Shown: positions 22,315-29,995 of the stretch, piece after piece | Layout: every line of letters begins with the position of its first letter | How positions within the stretch are numbered: the first letter of the stretch is position 1 | Virus record (IMG/VR): IMGVR_UViG_3300009183_000251 | Span: 1 to 31,199 of that record | Strand: one strand, 5' to 3' | Length of the DNA stretch: 31,199 bases | DNA from: a virus | Translations under genes and position numbers: made by a program | The notes under the pieces: generated by a model | Database searches by the model: none | What the model saw: the letters and a program-made list of their open reading frames with translations, nothing else | What the model was told of the DNA's origin: nothing

Positions 22315-23364
22315 CTAACTGTTCTTCATACAAGTGCTAGCGGCCAAAGCCTTCCAGTTATCACCCGATACTTTAGTCAAGTCTGCAATCTTAAGTGCCA
22401 TACGCAAGCTCATTTCACGTAAACGACTTTGATTAGCGTCCATAAAGCCAATGATCTCGTCCCCTTGCTCTTGAGTAAAATCGTAGTCTGCAAATAACTC
22501 ACCCTTTAGGTAAATCTGTTTGATACGCAAGAAACGATCACGCATAGTGTTAAGGGTAAGATCTAGGAAGTGACAACGACTTTGTAATGCTTCCAAATGG
22601 TCTTGTAACTTCTTGCTCTTGAGGTTTTGGAACTGTAGATTGGTAATAAAAATACACGATCCTTTGAAGTCAAACATGTCTGGAACGCCTTCGCGGCGCA
22701 ACATAGCACTATCACTATTCCAGTAGATTCTACGCTTCTTACCTGAGTCCAATGCGGCCTTGAGAATGTTCAAGCTCAAGTCATCTTGAAACACTGAGTC
22801 ACAATCGTCAAACACCAAGACATTGTTTTTGTCTGAATGTTTATACAGGGTGCAATACAGACCAATTGGAGTCATTGCACCTTTAATAACTTCATACTTG
22901 ACACGACGGCCTGACAATTTGTCAAACAACCCTGAATGTTCTAGTTGTTTTTCTACACCATAACTTTTACCTACACCGGGAGGGCCAACTACAATCATTG
23001 CACGGACATCGCCGGCAATTGTGGCCTTGGTCATTTGGTCAAGAATGTCAAAGCGTTCGCCAATACGAGCAATAACTTCTTCGTCAGTTTCAACCGGCGC
23101 TTTAGCATGAACATGAACTTGGGCGTGAGCAATGGGTGCTACAAATTCACCTGCTGACACTGATTCGGCAGTAAATTCAATATCTTCAATTGTGTTTACA
23201 TTAACACGAACTACATCTGGTAAGTCTGGGCCAAAAAAGCCATCTGATTTTACAGTCACGTAGCCTCCTTTGGCTCCTGTTTGGTAACCCTTCACCAAAT
23301 TAAAGGTCACATTGTTTACGGGTTGATTACGGTATATTCCGTTTTTAATAATTACTGTACTCAA
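22315..23364 (-). CDS. AAA+ ATPase of T4-like phages
   Basis: A 349-residue ATPase. Walker A is GPPGVGKS (127-134), Walker B VLVFDDCD (182-189), with a sensor-1 IFITN near 237-242 and a likely arginine finger in ALQSRCHFL. The first 100 residues form a separate N-terminal domain (VTFNLVKGYQTGAKGGYV). It is a AAA+ remodeller; the substrate is unknown. It may or may not be the gp44-type clamp loader ATPase, since the spacing of motifs and N-terminus differ from gp44. The start is TTG at 23362-23364, set by AAAGGAG 6 bases upstream and the strong promoter; the longer upstream reading frame would run back through the promoter. Confidence 0.82.
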   Translation of the reverse strand: MSTVIIKNGIYRNQPVNNVTFNLVKGYQTGAKGGYVTVKSDGFFGPDLPDVVRVNVNTIEDIEFTAESVSAGEFVAPIAHAQVHVHAKAPVETDEEVIARIGERFDILDQMTKATIAGDVRAMIVVGPPGVGKSYGVEKQLEHSGLFDKLSGRRVKYEVIKGAMTPIGLYCTLYKHSDKNNVLVFDDCDSVFQDDLSLNILKAALDSGKKRRIYWNSDSAMLRREGVPDMFDFKGSCIFITNLQFQNLKSKKLQDHLEALQSRCHFLDLTLNTMRDRFLRIKQIYLKGELFADYDFTQEQGDEIIGFMDANQSRLREMSLRMALKIADLTKVSGDNWKALAASTCMKNS

Positions 23365-23394
23365 GGTTAGCTCCTTTTTATTAACTATACAACT

Positions 23395-23423
23395 ATTATA
23401 ACAAATTGGGTATTTTTGGTCAA
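23395..23423 (-). promoter_or_regulatory. Strong sigma70-type promoter of the AAA+ ATPase gene
   Basis: Minus strand TTGACC (23418-23423), 17-base spacer and TATAAT (23395-23400) with TGT before it. Predicted leader of about 25 bases ends in AAAGGAG and a TTG start. Confidence 0.8.
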
Positions 23424-23427
23424 CCAC

Positions 23428-23553
23428 TTACTTGCGGTATATTTCACGGGCTATGTCAGCACCATTTTTGTACCCTTGATAACGACCCAAACAATAGCCC
23501 ATGAATACACCGTATGCTAGTGCCATTAAGATTAGGATTGTGTTTGATTCCAT
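23428..23553 (-). CDS. 41-residue single-span membrane protein
   Basis: A very small protein. Translating the minus strand from ATG 23551-23553 gives MESNTILILMALAYGVFMGY, then CLGRYQGYKNGADIAREIYRK and a TAA stop. The first 22 residues form one hydrophobic span (TILILMALAYGVFMGYCLG); the C-terminus is basic. AAGGAG sits 9 bases before the ATG and a full sigma70 promoter lies upstream, so the gene is convincing despite its size. No terminator separates it from the AAA+ gene, so its transcript probably reads into that gene. Possible roles: inner-membrane effector, superinfection exclusion or host takeover; there is no direct evidence. Confidence 0.7.
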   Translation of the reverse strand: MESNTILILMALAYGVFMGYCLGRYQGYKNGADIAREIYRK

Positions 23554-23584
23554 TTAAAACTCCTTTATTAATTGTTATAATACT

Positions 23585-23613
23585 ATTATAGCAAAAAGGT
23601 CTTTAATGGTCAA
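23585..23613 (-). promoter_or_regulatory. Sigma70-type promoter of the small membrane protein gene
   Basis: Minus strand TTGACC (23608-23613), 17-base spacer and TATAAT (23585-23590) with TGC before it. It starts 5-10 bases downstream of the preceding terminator. Confidence 0.75.
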
Positions 23614-23617
23614 TCGT

Positions 23618-23645
23618 AAAAAAAGCCCTAGAACTAGGGCTTTTT
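23618..23645 (-). terminator. Bidirectional rho-independent terminator
   Basis: Near-perfect inverted repeat AAAAAGCCCTAG/CTAGGGCTTTTT (23620-23631 and 23634-23645) with an AA loop. T-runs on both strands. It ends the late gene 23667-24329 read on the minus strand. Confidence 0.85.
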
Positions 23646-23666
23646 ATTATGTTAGTGTGTACTAAC

Positions 23667-24329
23667 TTATTCTAGTCCGGCAATTGCAGTAAGATCGCAT
23701 TCCATTAAGCCAGATCCTTCTGCTGGAAATTCTACCATCCAACCCCAAGTACCAGGAGGAGTGTCGCCACGAGTCTTTGCTACTCCATTAACTACAACAT
23801 TACTTCTAGGTTCGTTAGGTCCGTTTAGATTTATAAACGTGTCTGGACCAGAACTTACTATTGTAGTTAAATTATGGGCTTCTAAAACAGCGGTTTGTTC
23901 TGCCGGTGTACCGTTCTCTAATATTGCAATTTCAGCGCCGCTTAATGGAGGGACGGCTTTTGCAGTATAAATTGCAATTTTTTCAGCTGTTGTACTTGCA
24001 GGATCTGTTAACACACCAATTTCACTTTCGGTGTATACTGGATTAAGTAAAGGCATGTAATTTGACATAATTTGTTCAAAAAATGTAGATACTCCTACTG
24101 GATTATCTAGTGAAATTGACATGGGTTGTGTACCTGCAAAATTTATAGGTACTTCAAAGGTAAACAATACCACTTGGTCTGCTGGCGCTCTACTAACATC
24201 ACTGGTATATAATGTTGGAATATTTCCAGTATAAACTACATTTCCATTTAAGGTTGCTGTAATTACAATAGGTTCTGTTCCAGTTGGAGCATATCCGTTG
24301 CCTAAAAATTGTATTGTTCTATTTGCCAT
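23667..24329 (-). CDS. Late protein, probable virion or fibre-associated
   Basis: A 220-residue protein in two parts. Residues 1-80 are beta-rich (TIQFLGNGYAPTGTEPIVITATLNG) and resemble carbohydrate-binding or Ig-like modules; residues 100-160 are helical and Thr/Ala-rich; the end (DTPPGTWGWMVEFPAEGSGL) is Gly/Pro/Trp-rich. No catalytic motif. It is a single-gene late unit: TAAATA promoter, AGGAG 9 bases before the ATG, and a terminator after the stop. Expression pattern suggests a structural protein of the virion. Function unproven. Confidence 0.65.
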   Translation of the reverse strand: MANRTIQFLGNGYAPTGTEPIVITATLNGNVVYTGNIPTLYTSDVSRAPADQVVLFTFEVPINFAGTQPMSISLDNPVGVSTFFEQIMSNYMPLLNPVYTESEIGVLTDPASTTAEKIAIYTAKAVPPLSGAEIAILENGTPAEQTAVLEAHNLTTIVSSGPDTFINLNGPNEPRSNVVVNGVAKTRGDTPPGTWGWMVEFPAEGSGLMECDLTAIAGLE

Positions 24330-24350
24330 TGTTTAAATCTCCTGTGCAGT

Positions 24351-24358
24351 TATTTATC
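24351..24358 (-). promoter_or_regulatory. Late promoter of the 23667-24329 gene
   Basis: Minus strand GATAAATA, overlapping the end of the glycosyltransferase gene. Predicted start near 24345 leaves a 16-base leader carrying AGGAG. Confidence 0.6.
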
Positions 24359-25070
24359 ATCGCCAGTGAGCAACCACGGTTTGATCCATAATTTGATCAG
24401 GTTTAGGATTGCCGTGAAATACCATAATGCTGGTGCTGTCCGAGACGTGTGTACCAGTGCCTGGCGTTTGATGACGTCGTTTACGGAAATTGTAGCCGCC
24501 GTCGAGGCATTGCCAGCGCCAACTTTGCACACGATTTGTATCAAAAAATCTACGTTGATTTTCAGGAATTTCGGCTGAAATGTAATCTTGGTCGCCTGGG
24601 TATTTTCGCATAGTTGTGGCTAGGTCCTGGTGAACAAATGTAGTCCATATGTTTTGATAATGCTGAGTGTCCCACCACATAACACTGGAGTTTATACCTG
24701 TATGATTAGGGCGCCATAGATACTTAAAATCACGTATGGCCCAAAAATACGTAGTGGGTTGTTGCCAAATCCAATCGATGTTGCTTACTATTACAGTATC
24801 CAAATCAAAGTACAACAACGGCCCGGCATGATGCACGGGATTAAAAAGTTGCATTTTATACCACCAAGATTTTTTTGGACTAGCAATAGACCACGGTTCA
24901 AGTATATGTTTGATCATGTGCTTAGGTACCGGTCTGTCGGCTTCGGTGTAGACGTGTAATCTAATGCCTGGAATGATGTTCCGGCTCAGCATGTTGTACA
25001 ATCGTTCTACGTAGTTCCACGAGTATGCTGTGCCGTGTATAACACAGGCACAGTTTATAGGGCCTTGCAT
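24357..25070 (-). CDS. Glycosyltransferase, GT-A fold (DxD)
   Basis: Probable glycosyltransferase, 237 residues. The nucleotide-sugar/metal motif is D89-L-D91 in LLYFDLDTVIVSN, preceded by KSWWYKMQLFNP, a layout like GT8-type and capsular-type transferases; QDYISAE downstream may hold a catalytic acid. A longer frame opens upstream, but I start at ATG 25068-25070 because the domain begins there and only 16 bases overlap the upstream gene. Would add sugar to a host surface glycan, a phage protein or DNA; acceptor unknown. It is in the same minus-strand transcript as the gene after it in the genome (25055-25891). Confidence 0.7.
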   Translation of the reverse strand: MQGPINCACVIHGTAYSWNYVERLYNMLSRNIIPGIRLHVYTEADRPVPKHMIKHILEPWSIASPKKSWWYKMQLFNPVHHAGPLLYFDLDTVIVSNIDWIWQQPTTYFWAIRDFKYLWRPNHTGINSSVMWWDTQHYQNIWTTFVHQDLATTMRKYPGDQDYISAEIPENQRRFFDTNRVQSWRWQCLDGGYNFRKRRHQTPGTGTHVSDSTSIMVFHGNPKPDQIMDQTVVAHWR

Positions 25071-25891
25071 AATCTCTTGAGCCATAGGCCTTGGGTAATT
25101 TCTTCTAGGGTGTATTCTGTGTGGCAGATCTCTACTAACCATTGATCTCTATCGCAATCATATGGCTTTTCTATATCTGTTATTTGTACACCAACTGGGT
25201 GCGCTAAACTACTTGAATCAACTATGGGCCTGGTGCCGGCCAACGCGGCCTGTATTCCAGGACCTGAATTGTAGTTAACCAAAGCATGACAATCAAATGC
25301 TAAATTATAACTGTCATAGGTGCTTTTTATTTTTTTAGGTTGTTCTATAGTTACACTGTGAAATCGTGTATGATCCAATGGGCTTCTAGGATGTGGGCGA
25401 ATCACAATTGGTCTATCTGTTACAGCTCGAATGTTATCCACTTGGGTTGAAATCCAATCTTCCATACTAACTAGTCCTGCAACTTGTTGACTTTTTTTAT
25501 GTTGTGCAGCAATTACAATTTGCGGATTGCGACTGAGATTCAACGCTAGACTTATACCTAACTTTTTGGGACGGTCCATATCCAAGTTTTCAGTGTGCCC
25601 ATAGTAACCCAACCGGTTGATATGATTAACAGCAATTTTCCAAGTTTTGCCACGATACAGTGCGCCCACATCTACTATAATAACTGACTTATTTTGTGCT
25701 CGATAATGTTTGTAAACTTGCTTGTTTGCGGTCATTCGGCCTGACCATAGCACTGACCATATTATAGCCGCATCGCAATCTTGCCCGTTTTCAACAGGTA
25801 TATGCCCACTAGATCGCAGGCCATCCAGCATGGCCTGCACGACAGGAACACTGTTTAAAGCACATTGATTTGGAAAGTAGGCCACACGCAT
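25055..25891 (-). CDS. Glycosyltransferase-like protein, GT-B/capsule type
   Basis: A 278-residue protein with a GT-B look: an N-terminal Rossmann-like half (VAYFPNQ, 3-9; SVIIVDVGALYRG) and a C-terminal half with RPHPRSP (165-171) and NYNSGPGIQAALAG (206-219), which resemble the sugar-nucleotide loop of capsule (KpsC/WcbA-like) or teichoic-acid type transferases. No known DxD. Leads the minus-strand arm of the glycan cluster from the 25895-25910 palindrome; predicted leader is only 6 bases and lacks a Shine-Dalgarno sequence. Function is inferred from those motifs and neighbours; the substrate is unknown. Confidence 0.6.
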   Translation of the reverse strand: MRVAYFPNQCALNSVPVVQAMLDGLRSSGHIPVENGQDCDAAIIWSVLWSGRMTANKQVYKHYRAQNKSVIIVDVGALYRGKTWKIAVNHINRLGYYGHTENLDMDRPKKLGISLALNLSRNPQIVIAAQHKKSQQVAGLVSMEDWISTQVDNIRAVTDRPIVIRPHPRSPLDHTRFHSVTIEQPKKIKSTYDSYNLAFDCHALVNYNSGPGIQAALAGTRPIVDSSSLAHPVGVQITDIEKPYDCDRDQWLVEICHTEYTLEEITQGLWLKRLCKAL

Positions 25892-25894
25892 AAG

Positions 25895-25910
25895 GTTAAA
25901 TATATTTAAC
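25895..25910. promoter_or_regulatory. Palindromic bidirectional late promoter
   Basis: GTTAAATATATTTAAC is a perfect 16-base palindrome, so each strand carries TAAATA at a mirror position. It fills the 20-base gap between the start codons at 25891 (minus) and 25912 (plus). Predicted leaders are about 6 and 4 bases. Confidence 0.6.
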
Positions 25911-25911
25911 T

Positions 25912-26709
25912 ATGATGCTACCACCACTACACGGAAACCTAGACCAGAATCAATTTTTTATATATGCAGCCGCCGATGCTGTTTATTTTGATAGATTTGG
26001 GCCTGCATTGGCCAACAGCGTGGTTAGAAACACTGATCACGGAGTGCATTTTCATTTATATGATCCTACGCCAGCTCAATTAGAATATTGTAAAAATACC
26101 GATCGAATTAGTGTAACTTGGGAAACTACTGCACCAGGGCAATTTGACTCAGCCTTTGCGTTTTGGGGTGGGACTGATTTACCGGAGCCATACCACAGTA
26201 GAAAAAACAAAATGTTAGGCCTAAAACAATTCACAGATAATGCCAATTTGTCAGCCTGGATCAAAAAAACCTATTATGCTTGTATGAGATTTGTGCGCTT
26301 GCCCGAAATAGTTACTACCCCTAGGCGATTTTTAGAGATTGATATAGATGGACTAGTGCGTGGTACATTTGAAACCCAATTTGCAGACGATGGTGAAAAG
26401 GATTTTTATCTATATCAAAAAGAAAAAGGTGGACATTTGGCTGGTGCTATCTTGTACACTGACAAACCAGAGTGTTTGCAGTTTGCACAAAAATTAGCGG
26501 CAGTCATAAAAGAACAAATTGAGCAAGATAACATTTATTGGTTCCTAGATCAACACAGCCTAGATCGTGTCATAGTTGATTATAAAAAAGGATTATTGCC
26601 CATATCATATGTAGATTGGCGTATGCAACCCACCAGCAGTATATGGAGTGCTAAAGGCAAACGCAAAGATCTAGAAATATTTAAAAAAGAACTAAGAAAA
26701 TATCAATGA
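25912..26709 (+). CDS. Putative glycosyltransferase with DxD motif
   Basis: A 265-residue GT-A-like protein. It opens with a beta-strand FFIYAAADAVYFDRFG and has DID (144-146) in RRFLEIDIDGLVRG, followed by LAGAILYTD, as in GT8-like and phage surface transferases. DQHSLDRVIVDY near residue 218 may hold a catalytic acid. First gene of the plus-strand glycan arm; an ATGATG pair makes the exact start uncertain by one codon. There is no ribosome site; the leader is about 4 bases. ATGA-coupled to the epimerase gene, hinting that the epimerase makes its donor sugar. Confidence 0.6.
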   Translation: MMLPPLHGNLDQNQFFIYAAADAVYFDRFGPALANSVVRNTDHGVHFHLYDPTPAQLEYCKNTDRISVTWETTAPGQFDSAFAFWGGTDLPEPYHSRKNKMLGLKQFTDNANLSAWIKKTYYACMRFVRLPEIVTTPRRFLEIDIDGLVRGTFETQFADDGEKDFYLYQKEKGGHLAGAILYTDKPECLQFAQKLAAVIKEQIEQDNIYWFLDQHSLDRVIVDYKKGLLPISYVDWRMQPTSSIWSAKGKRKDLEIFKKELRKYQ

Positions 26710-27410
26710 AAACCATATTAATAACCGGCCATGAAGGATTCATAGGCCGGAACACAGTAAAATTATTAAAACACAAATATGAATTTGTATTATATCCAGG
26801 AGATATACGAGAATTTGCATTTGATGGACATTGCGATCTTGTACTACATCTAGCAGCTTTGGCAGGTGTACGGGCCAGTTGGCAAGATCCTGAGGCATAC
26901 TGGGCCACTAATGTAATGGCCAGTCAACTTATTTTTAACTGGGCAACTGAAAATAATAAAAAAGTGTTTTATGCTAGTTCATCATCAATTTACGAATGGT
27001 GGCTAAATCCCTACGCTACCACTAAAAAATCCATGGAACAATTATCACCAACAAACAGTACAGGCATGAGATTCCACACCGTGTGGGGTAGTGATAGTCG
27101 ACCTGACATGTTTTATGACATGATGCTCAAAGGAAAAATACAATATCTAACCACCCATGAAAGAGATTGGACCCACGTAGAAGATGTAGTTAGTGCTATC
27201 GATCTGTTAATTAATTTAGATCAAACTCCGCGATATCTTGATATAGGCACAGGAACTGTTACACGAGTTGATCAATTTGCGCAAAGTCGAGGTTTTGGTC
27301 ATTTACCTATCAAAGAAACCACAGGAGAAAGATTACATACCCAGGCCGACATTGGCTTTTTACAATCTCATGGGTGGATGCCTACTAAAAATATCATGCG
27401 CGATGGCTAA
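26706..27410 (+). CDS. NAD-dependent sugar epimerase/dehydratase (extended SDR)
   Basis: Likely interconverts or dehydrates a nucleotide sugar. GxxGFIG is present at 8-14 (GHEGFIG), S91-S94 forms the catalytic Ser site, and Y103-x3-K107 (YATTK) completes the triad. At 234 residues it is shorter than the usual 310-340: the C-terminal substrate domain is trimmed but keeps WTHVEDVVSAI and LDIGTG. Coupled by ATGA to the gene before it and by an 8-base overlap (ATGGCTAA) to the gene after it. Fits the glycan-cluster setting; the actual sugar is unknown. Confidence 0.82.
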   Translation: MKTILITGHEGFIGRNTVKLLKHKYEFVLYPGDIREFAFDGHCDLVLHLAALAGVRASWQDPEAYWATNVMASQLIFNWATENNKKVFYASSSSIYEWWLNPYATTKKSMEQLSPTNSTGMRFHTVWGSDSRPDMFYDMMLKGKIQYLTTHERDWTHVEDVVSAIDLLINLDQTPRYLDIGTGTVTRVDQFAQSRGFGHLPIKETTGERLHTQADIGFLQSHGWMPTKNIMRDG

Positions 27411-28185
27411 AAATTTAATTTATCAAGTAGCTGTAGGTAAACCTAATCCCTTATACGAAATCTGCATTGCCAGCGTGGCCTCTTATTGTCAACGTTGGGG
27501 TATTGAGCATCGCGTACAACATGAGCCTATTCTTCGTATACGACCATTGCATAGTTTTCGCAGTGAAGGTGCAGTAGAACGACTGGGCTATCTGCCTATA
27601 TTTGAAAAAGAAAATGCGTTTGATTTTTTGGATCAATATGATGCTGTGTGTATTGTTGATAGCGATATCTACATCATGCCCACGGCGCCCGATATATTTG
27701 ATCAACTAGGAGATGCGGTGTTTGGCGCTGTAGCCGAGCGTGACATGCCATTGACTGAACAACACAAGAAAAAGATTCGTAAATATAGTGAAGGACAATA
27801 TGGTCCACTAAGATCAGAAGCAGATTTTCGTTGGAATAATCTTGGTGCTGAATTTTACAATATGGGTCTGATGTTGTGCAAGAATCAGTTACAATCATAT
27901 TTAAACGCACAAAATTCAGAACAATTTATACGCAGACCAGAGTTTGAAAGATTTGTAAATGGCGAAGGAAATTGGCGGTGGAGCACTGACCAAACTCTGC
28001 TAAACTATTGGATTAAACATGATAATGTGCCTACTAAAAATTTAGATTGGCGTTGGAATGCCTTGTACCGTGGCATAGAAGATCAATATTTGTCAGACGC
28101 TTACTTTGTACATTTCTTTCTAGCGACACACATTCCTGCAGACAAAAGTATCAATCAAATCATTACAGAAATCCACAATTTATGA
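27403..28185 (+). CDS. Glycosyltransferase, GT-A type (DSD)
   Basis: A 260-residue putative transferase. YDAVCIVDSDIYIMP (79-93) has D86-S-D88 in the place of the GT-A DxD, and NWRWSTDQTLLNYWIKH near 215-231 is similar to catalytic regions of GT8-like enzymes. I start at ATG 27403-27405 (MAKNLIYQVAVG), not the earlier in-frame ATG at 27268, because the earlier frame lies inside the epimerase gene. It overlaps the epimerase stop by 8 bases without a clear ribosome site, so it probably re-initiates. It ends ATGA-coupled to the next gene. Confidence 0.65.
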   Translation: MAKNLIYQVAVGKPNPLYEICIASVASYCQRWGIEHRVQHEPILRIRPLHSFRSEGAVERLGYLPIFEKENAFDFLDQYDAVCIVDSDIYIMPTAPDIFDQLGDAVFGAVAERDMPLTEQHKKKIRKYSEGQYGPLRSEADFRWNNLGAEFYNMGLMLCKNQLQSYLNAQNSEQFIRRPEFERFVNGEGNWRWSTDQTLLNYWIKHDNVPTKNLDWRWNALYRGIEDQYLSDAYFVHFFLATHIPADKSINQIITEIHNL

Positions 28186-28874
28186 AAGCTCGTGTTATTA
28201 CCATCATCGGCCACGAGTATTCAGAACATATGGCACAACGTTGTATCAGCAGTGCTGCAACTCATGGTCTCGAGGTAGAACTTTTTCCTGCTGTTACAGC
28301 AAAAAATGTGCAGGAAATAATGCAACAGGAAAATCTACGCTGGTCGTGGGCCGATAATAATACCAAAGAAACTGTGTGTGTCTACACCAGTCTGCAACAA
28401 TTTCCATATCGTGCTAAAAATGTGCTGACTAAAATGGCTTGTAGCATGAGTCACTATTTACTGTGGAAAGAGTGTGCAATCGGCAATGACCCTATGTTGA
28501 TTCTTGAACATGATGCTGTGTTTGTGCGACCACTACCCAGTATTGAATTCAACGGTGCGATACAAATCAATGATCCTTGCGGTGGTGGATATCGTGGAAA
28601 AGAGCACAGTAATATTATGACCCAGCGAGGTACCGAAGGTGTACACCCGCTCACACGTAAACGTGAACACGACAGTCGAATCCCCGACGGCTTTTCGGGT
28701 AATAGTGCTTACATAGTCAAGCCCTGGGCCGCTGAAAAATTTATTAGGGCTTACAAGAAATATGGAGTATGGCCCAATGATGCCACTATATGCCTACAAC
28801 TGTTTCCGTGGTTAGAAGAATATTATCCTTTCATCACAATAGTTAAGCAAAGTCAGAGCACTAGCACTGCATAA
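28182..28874 (+). CDS. GT25-family (LPS-type) glycosyltransferase
   Basis: A 230-residue protein with the glycosyltransferase family 25 layout: an opening ITIIGHEYSEHMAQRCISS like the VINL..(S/R)..R.. motif, ACSMSHYLLWKECAI (86-100) like the GCxLSHxxLW block, and ILEHDAVF (107-114) like ILEDDA. Enzymes of this family add galactose or related sugars to LPS. The longer upstream frame is rejected: MKARV at 28182 overlaps the previous TGA (ATGA). Its TAA lies within the TAAATA promoter of the next gene. Acceptor could be host LPS, virion or DNA. Confidence 0.78.
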   Translation: MKARVITIIGHEYSEHMAQRCISSAATHGLEVELFPAVTAKNVQEIMQQENLRWSWADNNTKETVCVYTSLQQFPYRAKNVLTKMACSMSHYLLWKECAIGNDPMLILEHDAVFVRPLPSIEFNGAIQINDPCGGGYRGKEHSNIMTQRGTEGVHPLTRKREHDSRIPDGFSGNSAYIVKPWAAEKFIRAYKKYGVWPNDATICLQLFPWLEEYYPFITIVKQSQSTSTA

Positions 28875-28877
28875 ATA
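28870..28877 (+). promoter_or_regulatory. Late promoter of the methyltransferase cluster
   Basis: Plus strand CATAAATA overlapping the TAA of the GT25-like gene. The predicted start near 28883 leaves a 7-base leader without a Shine-Dalgarno sequence. Confidence 0.55.
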
Positions 28878-28889
28878 TAGGCTAATATT

Positions 28890-29471
28890 ATGAAAATATA
28901 TCAATACCAGACACACGACGAGTATGTAGCGGCTCAAATCGAAGCTAATGTAAGAAAAATTAATAATATTTGGGTCGATCGAGCAACTATTAAACAAATA
29001 AATCAGCGTCAGCCTACTGCAAAAAATATACTGTGCCACGGCACTAGGAATGCTGCTGAACAAAAATTCTTTAAAGAATTTTATCCCAACGCTACCATTA
29101 TTGGTACAGAAATATCTCATACTGCTACCAAGTTTCCAATGACTGTACAATGGGATTTTCATAATGAAAATCGTGAATGGGTTGGGCTGTTTGACATTGT
29201 ATATTCCAACGCAATTGATCATAGCTACAATCCAACACAAGTGTTAACAACTTGGCGAAATCAACTTGATGTCAATGGAATATTGTATATTGAACATGCT
29301 TATACTGAAATTGACAATTATAGCAGGGCCAGTGATCCGTTAGAAATACACGATGAGGAAATTAGATATCTAGTTGATGCATTAGATATGACGATTGATG
29401 ACACTTTTGAGACCACTGGTATCAAAGGTCGGTGCCCTAGTAGAGTGTACATTATAAAGAAAAAGGATTAA
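28890..29471 (+). CDS. Class I SAM-dependent methyltransferase
   Basis: A 193-residue methyltransferase. Motif I is LCHGTRN (48-54), atypical but in place, with an acidic residue at the end of strand 2 (E74). FDIVYSNAIDHSYNP (101-115) is the motif IV/post-IV region, and NGILYIEH follows. FETTGIKGRCPSRVYIIKK gives the usual last strand. Its own TAAATA promoter starts the methyltransferase run, with a near-leaderless ATG. Probably methylates sugar or lipid of the glycan made by the cluster; it is not a DNA methylase by motif. Confidence 0.7.
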   Translation: MKIYQYQTHDEYVAAQIEANVRKINNIWVDRATIKQINQRQPTAKNILCHGTRNAAEQKFFKEFYPNATIIGTEISHTATKFPMTVQWDFHNENREWVGLFDIVYSNAIDHSYNPTQVLTTWRNQLDVNGILYIEHAYTEIDNYSRASDPLEIHDEEIRYLVDALDMTIDDTFETTGIKGRCPSRVYIIKKKD

Positions 29472-29472
29472 A

Positions 29473-29994
29473 ATGTTACCAACAAAAGTTAACAAAAAAG
29501 TAATAAGAGAATTAAGAGAAGTTGCTGCATCTACGCCACCTGGTGCTTTTGTAGAGATAGGTGTGTATCAAGGAGGCACCGCTTGGCATTTTTGCGAGAT
29601 TGCTCAACAACAAAATAGAGAAGTGTTCTTGTACGACACTTTTGAAGGTATTCCTTTTCAAGATGAGATTGACCATCATAAAGTTGGAGATTTTAGTGAT
29701 ACTGATTATGAAACGGTCAAATCTGCGTTGCCATATGCTACTGTAGTCAAAGGAATATTTCCAAACAGTGCTGTTACTATGCAAAATATTGCTTTTGCAC
29801 ATATTGACTGCGACCAATATCGTGCAATTAAAGATAGTGTAGCTTATTTGTTGCCGCTTATGGTACCAGGTGGTATTATTTGGTTTGATGATGTAGTACC
29901 TTGGATTCCAGGAACTATGATAGCCATTAAAGAAATGTTTGGTGATGACTACATCCAAAGCAGAACAAGAAAAGTCTATGTTATAAAGAAATAA
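29473..29994 (+). CDS. TylF/macrocin-type O-methyltransferase
   Basis: Sugar O-methyltransferase family (TylF-like), 173 residues. The SAM site is FVEIGVYQGGTA (26-37), D55TFEGIPF (55-62) follows as in TylF, and the metal-binding acidic residues are IDCDQY (111-116) and FDD (138-140). The N-terminus is shorter than TylF (about 250). ATG has AAGGA upstream and starts one base after the preceding stop. Metal-dependent, acts in the cytoplasm on nucleotide-sugar-derived products. Context supports methyl-capping of a glycan. Its C-terminal KVYVIKK mirrors the RVYIIKK end of the previous gene. Confidence 0.82.
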   Translation: MLPTKVNKKVIRELREVAASTPPGAFVEIGVYQGGTAWHFCEIAQQQNREVFLYDTFEGIPFQDEIDHHKVGDFSDTDYETVKSALPYATVVKGIFPNSAVTMQNIAFAHIDCDQYRAIKDSVAYLLPLMVPGGIIWFDDVVPWIPGTMIAIKEMFGDDYIQSRTRKVYVIKK

Positions 29995-29995
29995 T

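Noticed and set aside
22315-23427. AAA+ gene starting at 23427
   Set aside because: That start lies upstream of the TATAAT and -35 boxes of the gene's own promoter; TTG 23364 has AAAGGAG.
24357-25142. Longer glycosyltransferase start at 25142
   Set aside because: It would overlap the preceding gene by 88 bases and adds an Arg/Pro/His-rich stretch unlike the domain; ATG 25070 is more likely.
27268-27402. Extended start for the 27403-28185 gene
   Set aside because: The extra 45 residues lie in another frame of the epimerase gene and look non-coding; MAKNLIYQ at 27403 is the domain start.
28047-28181. Extended start for the GT25-like gene
   Set aside because: The extension overlaps the previous gene by over 130 bases; the ATGA overlap at 28182 is typical of this phage.
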